A stretch of DNA of 64,000 bases from Liolophura sinensis (GCF_032854445.1 NC_088300.1:54970984-55034983); one strand, 5' to 3'. Shown: positions 11,500 through 23,423, counted from the stretch's first letter. Notes: generated by a model not told the origin, from the sequence alone. Program-made: numbers and translations.

Positions 11500-14068
11500 T
11501 CCTTAGGGGCTTTGTCAGTAGCACAAATTGGAAACAAGCATAATGGAAGAACATGTACGGCAAAAGTAATACATGCCCTCTGTGACATCCAAGTCCACAA
11601 CAGAACAATAACACCTAAGTCTTTCACTTGTCTCTCTACATGCACATAGCAGATTCTAATTGATAATATCCAAGTACTCCCAATAAAAAAATGCAGGTAT
11701 TGAATCCCGTCAAAGTCTATTAGAGAACAAAAATGGACCTGTTGAAATTAAACAAAATAGCTCAAAGGTGAGCTTCACCTTTACTAAGTTTTCATTTCAC
11801 ACGATGAACCGTTTTGAACAAAAGGGCTCAGAAAACTGATTCCTGACACACAGAGGAGGAGTAAAACTATATACTAGTCCCCTCTGTTAATGGTAGGGAT
11901 TTAATAACGCCGCTGGCTCAAAGCCACGAGTCAGCAATATCTAGTTCCATGTCCGCAGGGAAGTTTTTTGGTAAACAACTTAAAATCATGTTAGTTACCT
12001 TAGATTTCTAGTTACTGCTAATGACAGTACACTAATTCTCCTTGGAGGACTGATTTGTGTCTGTTTCTAAACTCCTGAAAGTCTGATTCTGATTATTAAC
12101 ATGTCGTTTATTGATTCCTACATAAACACAAGAATGTTATTGCATTTACTAGTCAGTCATACGTCTGTGTAAAAGGAACTGTTGCATGTAGTGTTTCCAA
12201 CACAAATGTTTGAAAACATTATGTAAGTTTCAAGTTTTCCTTAACCATGCATAAAAGATAAAGCACTAAAATCATTTAGACAGTAAAATGCAAAATCTGT
12301 GCATTTGTTGACAAGAGCATCCACAAATCATGCTAACATAAATTGCTCACCATACAGAGTAATCAAAAGCTTAAAAAACAATTATTCATGGTCGTAATTT
12401 CTTGATGTGCTTTTATGTGTGAATTTCTTCTAAAATCTTTCTTCTAAAAAATCCATATTTCAATACAAACCAAAAGCTAAACGACATGGTTAGCTTGTGC
12501 ATAATAAATTATGTACTGGATCACCCAATCACTGTAAAGATCCCATAAACATGTTTAGCTCTTCAAGCATTGGCAGCAAGCTAGAATTACATGTACAATT
12601 GATCAAAATGTTGCACAGTATGAATAAAGCATCTCTCCACCACACAACTAACAGGTGTAAATTGACACAATTACATATTTGATACGAACAATTTTGATGA
12701 TGATATAATACATGTACAATTCTTCTTTTACACAGAAACTTACATAATTGGCAGATATGCAGTTTTAAGACTTAAACACCAACATATGAACATATATGGC
12801 AAAAGCTAAAGGTTCATATAAAACTCCCCATCCAGAAAAATTCACAATAAAAACAAATCAGTTTTAATGCAGACACTGACTGTTAAAATCGTAACATGTT
12901 CACACTATCATGCCAGAGTGGAAAAATTGCATTATGATGGAAAATTACACTCACTGCGTATCTCTCTATATGTGACGTATGAAAACATAACAGGACTACT
13001 GCCGTTTAATATCCACTATACGAGTATTTACATTAGGATAGACATGGTTCGATCTATGTCCACAAGAGTTCTCTCCCTTGCCTGCCTACATGGTTTATTA
13101 ACCCTAAGTTTGGCAGTAAGATCAACTTTCTTTCTCAACTCTCTTTCTCATAAAAGTCCAACAAATTTCATGCTGCACTTGTATTTGTGTATGTTTATAA
13201 TTGTATAGTTTGTAGTAATTTATTCATTATAACAGACCTGTATATTTTTGTGCTTGTAAAACCACAATACAGGGTGTCTCCCACTATACTGTGCCAATAA
13301 CTTGAGATTGAGTCAGGGACGGATGTACACAAATACACCAATTACATAACGACATCACACATTTCATTATGGGAGTTTAAGTGGGGTAAGGATTGACTGG
13401 TACATCATGGTAGGTTCTAATACTAACCGTATGGTGTCCTACTCGTGTTGGCATTGAACCAACTTTTTCTGTTTGGCTAAAAACTGATTTCTCTGACCAC
13501 ATTTAGATTATCCTAGGGCAGGTTGGCAGGGGATTATGTATTGTTTTTTACTTTGGCTAATGAAAAATATAGGGGTTGTAAACAAATTAACAGTAAGAGT
13601 AAAATTTTAAAAAAAGAAAACATCTTCCAAAATATCCTTTAGGAGAAGAGTCCTTATTTAGAGGCTCCGCGAGGGTCCACTGAAGATTTCCGTGGAAATT
13701 TTGATAGTACTTTCTTTGCTTTATTTTTGTTGGAAGTGAGTGAACCTTCAGAGTAAAATATATTTTAATATTTGCAGGACAAAGTGGATCACTAAAGTTA
13801 GTTTGTCATTTCCGTAGATCAGCTTGTGAATGTCACCATTATTAACAATTTACCTTTTATCAAACCTAAAATCCCACAATGCACTGCACAGGAGGTCAAT
13901 ACACATCTCACCAAACCAATACAACCATGTTAATATCATGAACTGATCACAGATATACATGTACCCTCTATATTCTATCATAGCAGTTCACTGGGATACT
14001 CTCGGTACAGTAGCAACAATGTTGTGTAGAGTGTCAGGACTTATTCCCATTACAGGACAGCTGACCAC
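11500..14068. other. Intergenic sequence, probably including the MFSD4B-like 3' UTR
   Basis: No exon is recognisable. Minus-strand AATAAA hexamers occur (TTTATT on the plus strand, for example near 13091 and 13217). Part of this stretch is therefore probably the 3' UTR of the minus-strand gene ending at 14069, but its limit cannot be fixed. Confidence 0.4.
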
Positions 14069-15894
14069 TTACTCCTCCTCACTGGAGCGCAGTGGTTTAT
14101 AGCTAGTGCCATTCATGTCCAGGTTAAACTTCACTCTCTTTCGTTTAGAACTGTTATTTTCTCTGCTAAATATCTCCACATCGTCACCCTGACTCACCAT
14201 TTCCATGGACTCGCCCTCGTCCAGTTTGAGGAACTTACTCACACTGTACCGGTCTCCTCGATTAGAGGCCAAGTTTTGCATAATCACAAACAGTACACTG
14301 GCAACTGTGCTCATGGCCAGTATTATGTACATTAAAGACATGAGGCTTATCCGAGTGAAAAAGTAACCCGTAATGACCGGCACGCACATTTCCCCGAGGG
14401 CAGACCCCACAACCATGACTGCTGTGGCTTTACCCGTCAGTTTCATGTAGCGCTCTGCCCAGGAGAGCCCAGTGGGGAAAATGGCAGACAGCCCTAGGCC
14501 TAGAATCAGGGTGCCTGCCCACAGCAGGTAATGGTAGTGACTCACCCCAAAGCTCAGAATCACCGATGCCACCAGGGTCAGCACAAGGTGTATGATTAAC
14601 ATGACAGAGGGGCGGCAACACCGTGCCACAAAAATAGCCATGCCTCGTCCAGCGGCCATGGCACCCCAGAAAATGGCCGTCACTATGGTCCCACGGTCTT
14701 TGGACCAAGCAATCGCCTGAACGGCAAATGTCATGACAAAGCCTCCATAAGTGACCTCCATGCCGACATACATGAAGTAAAAGATGAAGAGGAGGATGAG
14801 CATCTGGAAGCGAAAACCCCGTGACTCAGTTATCTCCCCTCGGTCCTCGTCAGTTCCCACGCTGGTCAGCACAGACTCACGCTTCTCCCAGCAGTACAGC
14901 GTGATGAACAGAACGCTTGACAGCAGGAGGAAAACCGCAATGATCAGGTATGCAAACTGGATCTTTGACATGTGTTTAATGGCCTCCAGCGTGCTCTGCA
15001 CGATATCCCCGACAGCCTTGAGGGGCTTGTGGGGATGCACTGTGCTCTCTGCTGGGGTAACTGTCATGTTAGGCAGGACACTGATACTGGAGTTGTCACT
15101 TGTCTTCTGAGTACTTGTACTTGTTTGACTAAGCACAGTGGCTGTAGACTGTGATGACTGTGCTTTGCTTGATGTAGGGGTGTGGGTGGATGGTGTGGTG
15201 ACTGGTGCTTTGCTGGCTGTGGTTGAACCGGGTGTAGTGAGAATCACTGTAGATGTCTCTGGGTTGGCTGAGCCTATATTAGCCTGAGATGATGTGTTAA
15301 GTAAAGGTGCAGACCCTGTTATATTCTGGCCTTGTGAGGCTGTGTTGTTGTCTGTTTGGTTGGCGTTAGGCACCGATGTGGGCTCAAAACTTGGCTGAGG
15401 AGGTAGGGTGGGTGAGGCAGCTGACGAGCTGGACAGTACATCTGGCTCTCGCAGGTGCTTGGTGGGATCCTCTTCGGCAGTGTCACCACGTAGAACATCG
15501 TCACTGGCTATGGGTTTCTTTGGCTTAACAGTTGTCGGGACAAACTTCAGCGTTGTTGTTAGCATGGGGCTGGAGCTGCCTGTTAGGTTCACCTCAACCT
15601 CCCGTCTGGCAATAATGTGTTCCAGATTCCAGGGCAGGCTCCGAGGGTCTCTGTTCCCCTCCTCCTCCCCATCTGGCTGGCCATACTGAGGCATCACTAG
15701 TGGGATATTTCCTCCCTGGATGTGTAAGATCCCCGAACTCGTGGCGTTCAGAGAGGAGTCCACCGCCACTGCTGACAGGAAGGGTTTGGCCAGCAGAGGG
15801 GCGATGAATGCCCCAACCCCAAAACAGAAGTGGAGTGTCTGCATGTAAGGTCCACTGTTCTTCCCCCAGATCTGGATACAGTAGATGTTTCCAC
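14069..15894 (-). CDS. MFSD4B: MFSD4B/NaGLT1-like transporter, terminal coding exon
   Basis: The acceptor (minus strand TTTACCCAG) ends at 15895. The exon runs to stop TAA at 14069-14071 and encodes about residues 143-750 of a predicted 750-residue membrane protein. It starts GNIYCIQIWG, which after the previous exon's GFLDTG is the loop-4 signature of the MFSD4/sodium-dependent glucose transporter 1 group. Predicted membrane segments are TM5 at 158-182, TM6 at 455-476, TM7 at 504-534, TM8 at 545-566, TM9 at 571-592, TM10 at 597-620, TM11 at 632-655 and TM12 at 660-682. Residues 184-450 form a long Ser/Thr/Pro-rich loop with several N-x-S/T sites (NAT, NLT, NQT, NIT, NTS, NSS, NMT), predicted extracellular. 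The cytoplasmic tail is charged. Vertebrate relatives are nearer 500 residues, so the loop accounts for the extra length. The substrate is inferred from the family only. Confidence 0.85.
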
Positions 15895-18064
15895 CTGGGT
15901 AAAGATACAAAAAAGGTGGAAATTCTTCATTATAAACAAACAAACATTTTAGGACAATGACCTTGGTTTAAATGCACTCTACTTGGCCCTTTGAACTGCT
16001 TAGCAGAAAACAGATCCAAAGTAACATGACTTTGTTCATGACAAGACCTCTAAACTACCTAATGTCAAATAGTCCATGGGTCAAGGCCCAACATTTCACA
16101 GATTGGTACCACTCAGGGTGGCCAGATCTTTAGTTCATGTTTTCATATAATAGCCTTAGCAGATGGGTAGCTTTATATAGGTTATGTCCCTTTTAATAAA
16201 CATACTCATTGTTCAATTTGCTAACTCATATGTCGCCAACAGTCACAAAATAACAGTGCTATTTGAGCCCCCAGTCAACTTTGGAACAGAGGGTTCACCT
16301 GTAGGAATATTTCCTTAACTAATACCACGGCCACAAACACCAAAAGAAACTACATGACTTTTGAGTCTTTCAGAGAGACATTCACACTCTCATTTATCTG
16401 TGAGCGTGTGCTGTTGATGTTTAATCAACATCTTGCACCTTAATTTGATGTCTTAATTGCATGATGGCTTTAATTACAGAACCCTGGGTGTTGGCAGTCA
16501 CTGGTTTGTTGTATAGTCAAGTTGTCTGGATAAAGGAGAAGACTACTCTTCTCTTCCAAAAAACAAAGTAAAGTGATTCATCCAACTCACTCTGAAACAT
16601 GATTGTTTGTTGACGTTTTGACCTTGATGTTACATGTACATCTGTCAAGAGCAGCACTTTTTGATTTAGAAGAACATTCCTTATTGGAAGAGTTTTTTAG
16701 TGTACGTTTTCATTAACTTCTAGTCAGCTTTTGTTCCTCCCTTGCACTACTTCTGGAGGAACAAATGAATGATTATAGATTAACACCCCTATTTCTGGAA
16801 GAAGACTCATGCTGGTGTACAATCTAGAGCTTCTAACACACGACTGCAGCACCTAGGTCTGTCTTGTGTAGGATCCTTTGGTCAAGTGTTTGGATTGCTG
16901 TTCTAAGTCTGCTGCCATCTGCATCGAGCTAATCAAACTGGACAGGATGTTCGTGTTTTTTTTGTCCATCAGGGAGCAACTGCATCTACATGATAATCCT
17001 TGAAACATCTTTGCCTGTTTTACTGTTGGAAGAGAGTACGGGCACAATGTCATCTTTAAAGAGGGAATATCTTCAAATTATTGAACAGCTGGGTTGAACA
17101 CTCTGGAAGTAGTTGGAGTATCCCTAGAAAATCTACAAGTTATAGTTACAGGTTAATCACAAGTAGCTTTGGATAGTAGTCAAGTCTCTGTCATGCTAAA
17201 AATACTACTAAACTAGCAGTTTTTGAGAAAACATTGTTGAAATTTTCAGAGTCATCAGCAAAACAATGAATGGCGCCTGTCTGCTCCATTTGCATAGTAG
17301 TGAATTCATCAACAAATGACATATCCATTAAGTAATGAGTTGCTTTAGGGTCTATTCAGTTAATGCACTTATGGCTCTATACAAGTATGTTTGTGCTATT
17401 TAATATAGTAATTTAGCAGCCTGCATCACGTGGCAAAAACCTTACGTGACGTCACTGTTCACCATATGGTCAGAAAAGGGGACTCAAGAATCCTGTGTTT
17501 TAAAGGCAATTAAATAGGTTGTAAGAGTTTGAAAACAAAATATTTTGTCTGACGTACACTTCCTACAGTGTTCTTTTTTTTGTCCAACTGCAAAGTAGAC
17601 ATTTACACTCTGCATAAAGTATAACATAATAATTTAGTCCTTAATCTTAGTGTTTGGTGGAACTTTCAATTACGAGTATTTTTGATGGAAAGTCAAAAAA
17701 ATCTCATCAAAGGTTTGCTCTGACATTGTTGTTTTCAGACTTGTAGATTACAGGTAATGAAAGACACGAACGTTTACTAACCTGAGCTAATCTACCTTAA
17801 TAATGGTTATTGCTTCATAAACAATGCAAACCACCCTTTTAAATTGGTGTTATTATATACATAACTGAGAGTCAACCATATATATTGACGTTTTTCTTCC
17901 TTTTTGTAATTTGCGGAATGCCTTATTAGGTAATTTTTCATTTTATCAAAATGTGTGACAAGGCTACCATTGCAGAAAGGCTATCATGTCTTAATTTACT
18001 TCTACTGACCCTATAAACATGTCAGTGCATCATAACATAAATATAGAATGATTGTAAAACTTAC
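15895..18064 (-). other. Intron of the MFSD4B-like gene, nothing recognised
   Basis: AT-rich intron sequence between the terminal and second coding exons. I see no SINE copy, long tandem repeat or coding segment in it. Confidence 0.6.
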
Positions 18065-18350
18065 CCGTGTCTAGAAATCCCATGGATATGCCTTGGAAGG
18101 AGATCATTACTGCGAGAGCCAGAAGCGTCTGACACCAGGGGGCAGCAGCTGTCGCTATCGAGGTGAAGAATAAGATCACGCAGAGCAGAAGTTGTTGATC
18201 AAAGCGATCAAAGAGAAATCCTCCGAGGATGGATCCGAGTAGGTAGCCCCCAGAGCGTGCAGTGAAGATGTAAGTGATGTGTAGTGTGTCTGTATTCACT
18301 CTCTCCATCAAGTCAAGCAGTGTGGGGCCAGGGATAGCGATACACAGGCC
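18065..18350 (-). CDS. MFSD4B: MFSD4B/NaGLT1-like transporter, second coding exon
   Basis: Minus-strand acceptor TGTGTTCAG ends at 18351 and donor GTAAG begins at 18064. The 286 bp exon starts in phase 0 and leaves one base (G) for the Gly codon finished at 15894-15893. It encodes residues 48-142. These are the end of TM1 with GLCIAIPGPTLLDL, TM2 (YIFTARSGGYLLGSILGG), TM3 (LLLCVILFFTSIATAAAPW) and TM4 (ALAVMISFQGISMGFLDTG). The GPTLLDL and F-QG-x-(S/G)-MG-x-LDTG motifs are typical of the MFSD4A/MFSD4B group, and the RSGGYLLGS segment is the usual helix-2 start. The 2.2 kb intron on the 3' side holds no recognised feature. Confidence 0.88.
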
Positions 18351-18827
18351 CTGAACACAAACAACATCAGTATAAGCTGGTAAGCTAGAATTCCTTGATT
18401 TCATCACAGCAGAAAATTCTCAAAATTTGTTTCTGGCTCAAACTGATTAATGCGGGTAAACAACAAAAACTTCTTTGTTTCTCTTTGACCTGTCCATATC
18501 TTTTCATACATCTTTGTGCATACATGTTTATGTTTTGAATATAATGTCAAGATAAATAGAATGTAATCATGATAATTTCAGGGCCTTAACTTGGCTTGGG
18601 TCTGTGGACTTGGATTTCTAGAGCAAAGACAACCAGAATGATCCACGCACCATTACACCTCCAACCCATGCCCCTCAATCCTCTTGAAACTGTATTGTTT
18701 TGTTTGTTTTTTTCAATGTAAAGCGGTAAAGAAAAATTACAACTCAATTCAATAATATATATATTCATAATATAAATTTGTGAAGAGTTCTTAACCCAAT
18801 GAGAAAATGGTGACATAGGTTACAAAC
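18351..18827 (-). other. Intron of the MFSD4B-like gene, nothing recognised
   Basis: Short AT-rich intron between the first and second coding exons. No other feature seen. Confidence 0.6.
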
Positions 18828-18968
18828 CAGAGCTAAAAATGCCAGCGAGACCCCAGCTGTTTTGAAGAGCTTGAGGCACCATTTTTTACGTGACTGCGGT
18901 TTGAGCCTGTTTGTGAGAAGAGTGGATTGGTCAAATGTGACCTCGTCCTCATCATCTGCCATCATCAT
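18828..18968 (-). CDS. MFSD4B: MFSD4B/NaGLT1-like transporter, first coding exon
   Basis: The exon begins at the first of three adjacent ATG codons (18968-18960) and encodes MMMADDEDEVTFDQSTLLTN, a basic stretch (RLKPQSRKKW), and the start of TM1 (LFKTAGVSLAFLAL). It ends before GTTTGT at 18827, a donor weaker than consensus. The phase (0) and the joined product LAFLAL-GLCIAIPGPT fit the family. An acidic then basic N terminus before TM1 agrees with a cytoplasmic N end. No in-frame ATG lies closer upstream. An AG at 18987-18986 could be the acceptor of an intron in the 5' UTR, in which case the promoter is further right. Which of the three ATGs is used cannot be decided. Confidence 0.75.
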
Positions 18969-19398
18969 GGTGCTCAGTTGTCCTACTGTCAATCCATGTC
19001 AACAGGGGAATCAGGTAAGACGACACTCAGCAACAGGATATCTGCAACAGAATTTGCACATTATAATTATGTGTAACGTATAATTTACGTATAATAATCA
19101 AAGTTTTCAAACAACACAAAAGAATATTTCCACGGCTTTCACTATCATTTTGGACACAAGGCTACCCTGAAAAAGTAGTCACCTACCTGATAAAAAGAAT
19201 TAAATATACTAAAATAGGGGCCAAAGTAAACAGCTTTCTGCTCAGTTTTCTACACAAGTAGCAGACAAATAGCTGGTATCCGCCTTCTAATAGCCCTCGG
19301 TATTAGTAATATACAAGAAGATTGTGACAAAAAATACACTGAACAATATGATTTTATTATCTGTATAAAGATGAGATGTCAGAATTTCCTTCACTGAT

Positions 19399-19438
19399 AA
19401 AAGTGATATCTCAATGACAAGAGTTAGATATCACTTTT
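19399..19438. repeat. Perfect 13 bp hairpin
   Basis: AAAAGTGATATCT (19399-19411) and its exact complement AGATATCACTTTT (19426-19438) are separated by 14 bases. It may be the core of a small mobile element; no function is claimed. Confidence 0.7.
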
Positions 19439-19710
19439 GTTATTACACACCCCGGCGCCAAGGCGTCACAAAGAAACATTTTGTTTTATGACGTTCTAAT
19501 CCTAGCTTAGCAGAATGACATCATAATACAAGTTCAGTCCACTTAACATTTCTTATGTCATGCAACAAGTCGTGACATCATACAGGATGTCAAGTGCGAC
19601 GTCAGGCTATATACACAAATGTGTGAAGGTCTGCAGCTAAAACAATGCTTAAACTTGTTCGAATACACAAAATCATGCTATTATCAAAACATAAACAATA
19701 AATAGAATAC

Positions 19711-19847
19711 TGCACATTGAAAGTTGAATATCATAAATATTTTTCTCGTGAAAGATGGAAAAAATAACCCGATATCATAATAAGATAATTATCATTTTCA
19801 CATCTCTCACTCGAAAAATATTTATGATATTCAGCCTTCACCGTGCA
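19711..19847. mobile_element. Inverted-repeat (MITE-like) element, 47 bp arms
   Basis: The left arm (19711-19757) and the complement of the right arm (19801-19847) share TGCAC, then GAATATCATAAATATTTTTC and a GATG end, with few mismatches. The spacer is AT-rich and about 43 bp. A similar arm occurs at 6276, suggesting a dispersed family. Confidence 0.65.
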
Positions 19848-20050
19848 ATATCCTCTATAAGTTATATACTAATAACTGTGTAAACAAAACAATTTATAAC
19901 AGAAATCCACAACTTAATAGTACATGCATGTTTCTATGATATGAAACCTATCAAGCCTATCCCTTACTATGAAGGGAAAGTAAAATCTATGAGATATATA
20001 CTTTATGATTAGTTGATACAGCCACCTCAATATCAAAATGACTGCTTCCA

Positions 20051-20405
20051 TGGCCTCATGATTAGACATGTTACAATGTCCACCTTGAAGTCAAAAGCCC
20101 TAGGTGGGGGGTCACATGTGGGTGGGGTCATACCAAAGACTTTAAAAATGGTACTTGTTGATGCCTCGCTTGGCGCTCAGCACTGTGAGGTTTGAGCAAG
20201 GATATATGACTGGTTGCCCCATTGTCAGTATAATGTGACTGGGTGATGTGTCATGTCTGGTGTCTCAGGCATGATACTTCAGTGCTGGCAGAACTTTGTC
20301 GACTTGCCCTGCCATAAGAAGACACGGTAATGTACACACACCTAATGATTCCAAATCGCCATATGTCTGAAAAATTGTACGACATAAAACCCAAACATAC
20401 ATGTA
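20051..20405 (+). mobile_element. Diverged SINE of family B
   Basis: Shares blocks with the element at 23143: a decayed tRNA-like head starting GGCCTCATGATTAGACATG, the TCGCTTGGC..TCAGCA block, GACTGGTTG.CCC..GTCAGTATAATG, and a tail with CTGAAAAATTGTACGACATAAAACCC followed by ACATAC-type repeats. No target-site duplication was found. Confidence 0.65.
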
Positions 20406-20409
20406 CGTA

Positions 20410-21750
20410 CATTCAATAAGACATTTACGTATTGTATGTGTATAACAGTTCCAATGAACTGTTAACTTATATGACGGCAGTAACGTTTACTTTGAGGAGA
20501 AAACCAGAGTACTCGAAGTTCACTACCGCGCTTCACTACCTACCGGACAAACCTCCTGACTTTAAGCCGTGGCCGTAGCAGCGATGGACATCTGAACAAG
20601 TTTTCATTTAAGACGAATTTCCTACTGTTGAGTTCTAAAATATTTGGAACTTCAAAACTATGTCATCTTTTCCACTGTGAATTTGAACAATATGTTCTAC
20701 GAAATTTACGGATTATTCACGTGCAACCGTCACGCGATTCTGTTCTTTTTAGTATAATTTTTGACATATCAATTATCACAGTACTGTTGTTGTTGTAATA
20801 ACTCCTTCACTCTTTGCCAGAGGACAACGTGTATATGAGCTTGTGCTGAGTGAACCATATCAAACGAATTTCCATTATTACGAATTGTTGTCTATTTACC
20901 AGAAACTCTCCACGTCCTCATCTGAACACATGTATGTGCCACATCGCTATGTTTTTTCTATCAAACTGACGTTGTTCTTTTAGCAGGTGTCCAGCAAACA
21001 GCGCCCCATTACGCAATAAGGGCAGTAACTCTCAAAACTAAAATAATTTCATGTTGTAGACAGAGTATTGTCCCCTTGAACGCACCATTCATTCTTGTCA
21101 CGCGTTCTTTCGAGACACAAAATCCCCTAAAGGGGGAGAAAACCAAAAAGCATTATATTCTCTAAGGCTTTTTATAACGTGGAAGTGCAGTTAAATATTT
21201 ATGTTGTAAGGTGAATTTTATGGATCATATTTGATATAACTTAGCGAATGATAAAAGCACTATCTCATTCAAATCTAAAAATCACGACTATGATAAAGAA
21301 AATCACGCCGCAAGTATGGCCTTTAAAGCCCACCTTAAAATTTAAACATTTACCAGTAACTGCACCTTTCTCGGTTCAAAACAATGGTAATAAATAAATA
21401 AATAAATAAATAAATTATTTAAAAATGGTCTCTTTGCTTTGTTTTCGTATTAGGCCTTCTGTGTGTTAACTGTGAGGACAACACACCATTTTAAGTAATT
21501 GTATACCACTTGACGTCTGATAAATAGCAGTTGTAATCATTGAATTTTTTTCTCAACTAATTCTCAACAAAGCCATATGGTGGTAGGGGGCGTGTAATTT
21601 GCTACTATATAAGCATTTACACGAACAGTTAGAATAAAATCCTAAACGAGGCAAATGAACAGGATACGTATTTCACTGGTCACTTTATATTATACACATA
21701 TTGGTAGATACGGTTACCATGGACTTTCGGATGAGGAACATTATACCATT
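20410..21750. other. Intergenic sequence, nothing recognised apart from a microsatellite
   Basis: AT-rich DNA with no exon or RNA gene that I can support. A short TAAA microsatellite lies at 21387-21416. Confidence 0.5.
21387..21416. repeat. (TAAA)n microsatellite
   Basis: About seven TAAA units in a row. It resembles the tail repeats of the SINEs nearby, but no SINE body adjoins it. Confidence 0.8.
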
Positions 21751-21753
21751 TTT

Positions 21754-21865
21754 GGGGCCTCCGTGGCTGAGGGTATTAACCTGCTAAAGCAGCACAATGA
21801 CTCCGGAACCCCCCCCCCCCCCCCTCTCCCCCATCAAAGTGCTCGCTGTGAGTTCAAGTCCTCAT
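21754..21865 (+). mobile_element. tRNA-like head of a family A SINE with an internal C run
   Basis: Begins GGGGCCTCCGTGGCTGAGGG, matching the head of the full copy at 39371. It contains an A-box-like TGGCTGAGGG and a B-box-like GAGTTCAAGTCC near 21850. A run of 16 C (21809-21824) interrupts the segment between the boxes. The body and tail are absent. Confidence 0.7.
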
Positions 21866-22209
21866 TTCCTTTAACTTTAGAACAATAGTTGAAAATCAGC
21901 CAGATGCTGTTTAACCTCAGTGCAACTGTCGATACTGGACCATCGAGTTGAGTGTGACGCCATCAGTACTCGAATTTCAAGTATTGGGCTAGGCGTTCTG
22001 AATAGTTACTATAGGACATATCTGTTACTTTCATAGCGGCTTATAGGATGGTCGAGTAAAGGGGTTTATGCTCGTCGGAAATTTTTTTTCCAGATTTAAT
22101 TTCCCGCTATGTGGAGCATTCCGAGAGACATTTTATGACGATTTAAGACTGGTGTTGATGGATTTATTGTCTTATTATTGTTATTATTCACTGGCACAAA
22201 AAAACAACA

Positions 22210-22370
22210 TTTATTTATTTATTTGATTGGTGTTTTACGCCGTACTCAAGAATATTTCACTTATACGATGGCGGCCAGCATTTTGGTAGGAGGAAACCGG
22301 GCAGAGCCCGACGGAAACCCACGACCATCCGCAGGTTGCTGACAGACCTTCCCAATTACGGCTGGAGAGG
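22210..22370 (-). mobile_element. 5'-truncated SINE of family A
   Basis: Read on the plus strand it starts with TTTATTTATTTATTTGATTG and the complement of the family A tail. It then runs through the GAGGAAACCGGGCAGAGCCC and CCACGACCATCCGCAGG blocks and stops just before the tRNA-like head. Confidence 0.85.
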
Positions 22371-22514
22371 CATAAAAAAATTAAAACACATTTTAGAGTT
22401 AGGCCTATATACTGACCACACCCACCCGAGGTGGGACAGCACTGTAAAAACAAATGATGCATCTTTATAGCAAAATTGCTGATTGGGCTACTCCTCTCTG
22501 TAGATTTATTTATT

Positions 22515-22800
22515 GATTGGAGTTTTACTCCGTACTCAAGAATATTTCACTTAAATGAAGGTGATCAGCATTATAGGGGGGAGGAAACCTTGATTGACTT
22601 AATGACTCACTGTATAAAATCTGTTCATTATATAGGCCTAGCAGGACTTAGTGTAGGCCTTGCAAAACATAGTGAAGTCCTATATAATACAGGGATTTTA
22701 TACAATAAGTCATTACGTCAATCAAGGTTTCCCCCCACCATGTAATGCTGGCCGCCGCGTATAAGTGAAATATACATCAGTACGGCGTAAAGCACCAATC
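22515..22800. mobile_element. Fold-back element with SINE tails at both ends
   Basis: A 286 bp inverted repeat. The left end (GATTGGAGTTTTACTCCGTA) and the complement of the right end (GATTGGTGCTTTACGCCGTA) are both family A tail sequence and run inward to the GGAAACC block. Inside them both arms continue with TTGATTGAC(T/G)TAATGACT and TGTATAAAATC, which is not SINE sequence. The arms meet near 22650. An A-rich run follows the right end. Confidence 0.75.
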
Positions 22801-22802
22801 AA

Positions 22803-23142
22803 AAAAAAAATACATAAATGAAGTCAATCGGTCCACCAATCAGTCGGGTGTTAAAGAAGAGAGCGCTTGTACCTCTAGTAGTTAATAGTCCGGTTCTTCA
22901 CACGTTCCCACATGTACTAGTATACAAAGGTTTCCGGTGACAGAGCGAACTGAGTATACGGTGGTACGCCATATTGGTGAAAGCCTAGGGATCTCCGACG
23001 AACCAGCACAAGTGCTGTCGACTTCTTTTTGCCATCAAGACCCCGAGGTCAGCGGGGTGAGTCATTCTGGCTGGGATTGAACTACCACCTGGAGTAATAC
23101 CAGTTAGTGTAGGTGTTTCTGGCGGTGTTATTCTCTTGATTT
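22803..23142. other. Intergenic sequence, nothing recognised
   Basis: No coding or repeat signal that I can support between the fold-back element and the next SINE. Confidence 0.4.
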
Positions 23143-23423
23143 ATGACCGGCCCGAATAGGACAGTTGGTAGAGCGTCCGCTTCGGGACCGGTAGATCCAG
23201 GATCAATCCTTGATCAAGTCACACCTAAGACTTTAAGGATGTAACTTCCTCGCTTGGCCTTCAGCATGAAGGGGATAGCGCAACGACTGGTTGACCCGTA
23301 TCAGTATAATGGCTCGGGTGGGGCGGCTTGCTTCGGTAAGTCGTCTCATTGAAGCAGCACTAAATAAAAGAGCGGTGGAAATCCGTCCTGCAACAAGGAG
23401 GCACATTACACGTACATGCACCC
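23143..23423 (+). mobile_element. tRNA-derived SINE of family B, interrupted at its 3' part
   Basis: The head (GGCCCGAATAGGACAGTTGG, then TAGAGCGTCC) looks like a tRNA 5' half with an A box. A B-box-like GGATCAATCC follows about 40 bp later. The body has the TCGCTTGGCCTTCAGCA and GACTGGTTGACCCGTATCAG blocks. The copy stops near 23423, just before the insertion of a second family B copy. Confidence 0.75.

Noticed and set aside
14430-15690. Antisense and alternative frames of 60-108 codons
   Set aside because: They are shadows of the MFSD4B-like terminal exon, whose frame has the membrane segments and correct splice phases.
21754-21865. A functional tRNA gene
   Set aside because: The A-box and B-box-like motifs match the SINE head, but the C run and poor stem pairing rule out a proper cloverleaf.
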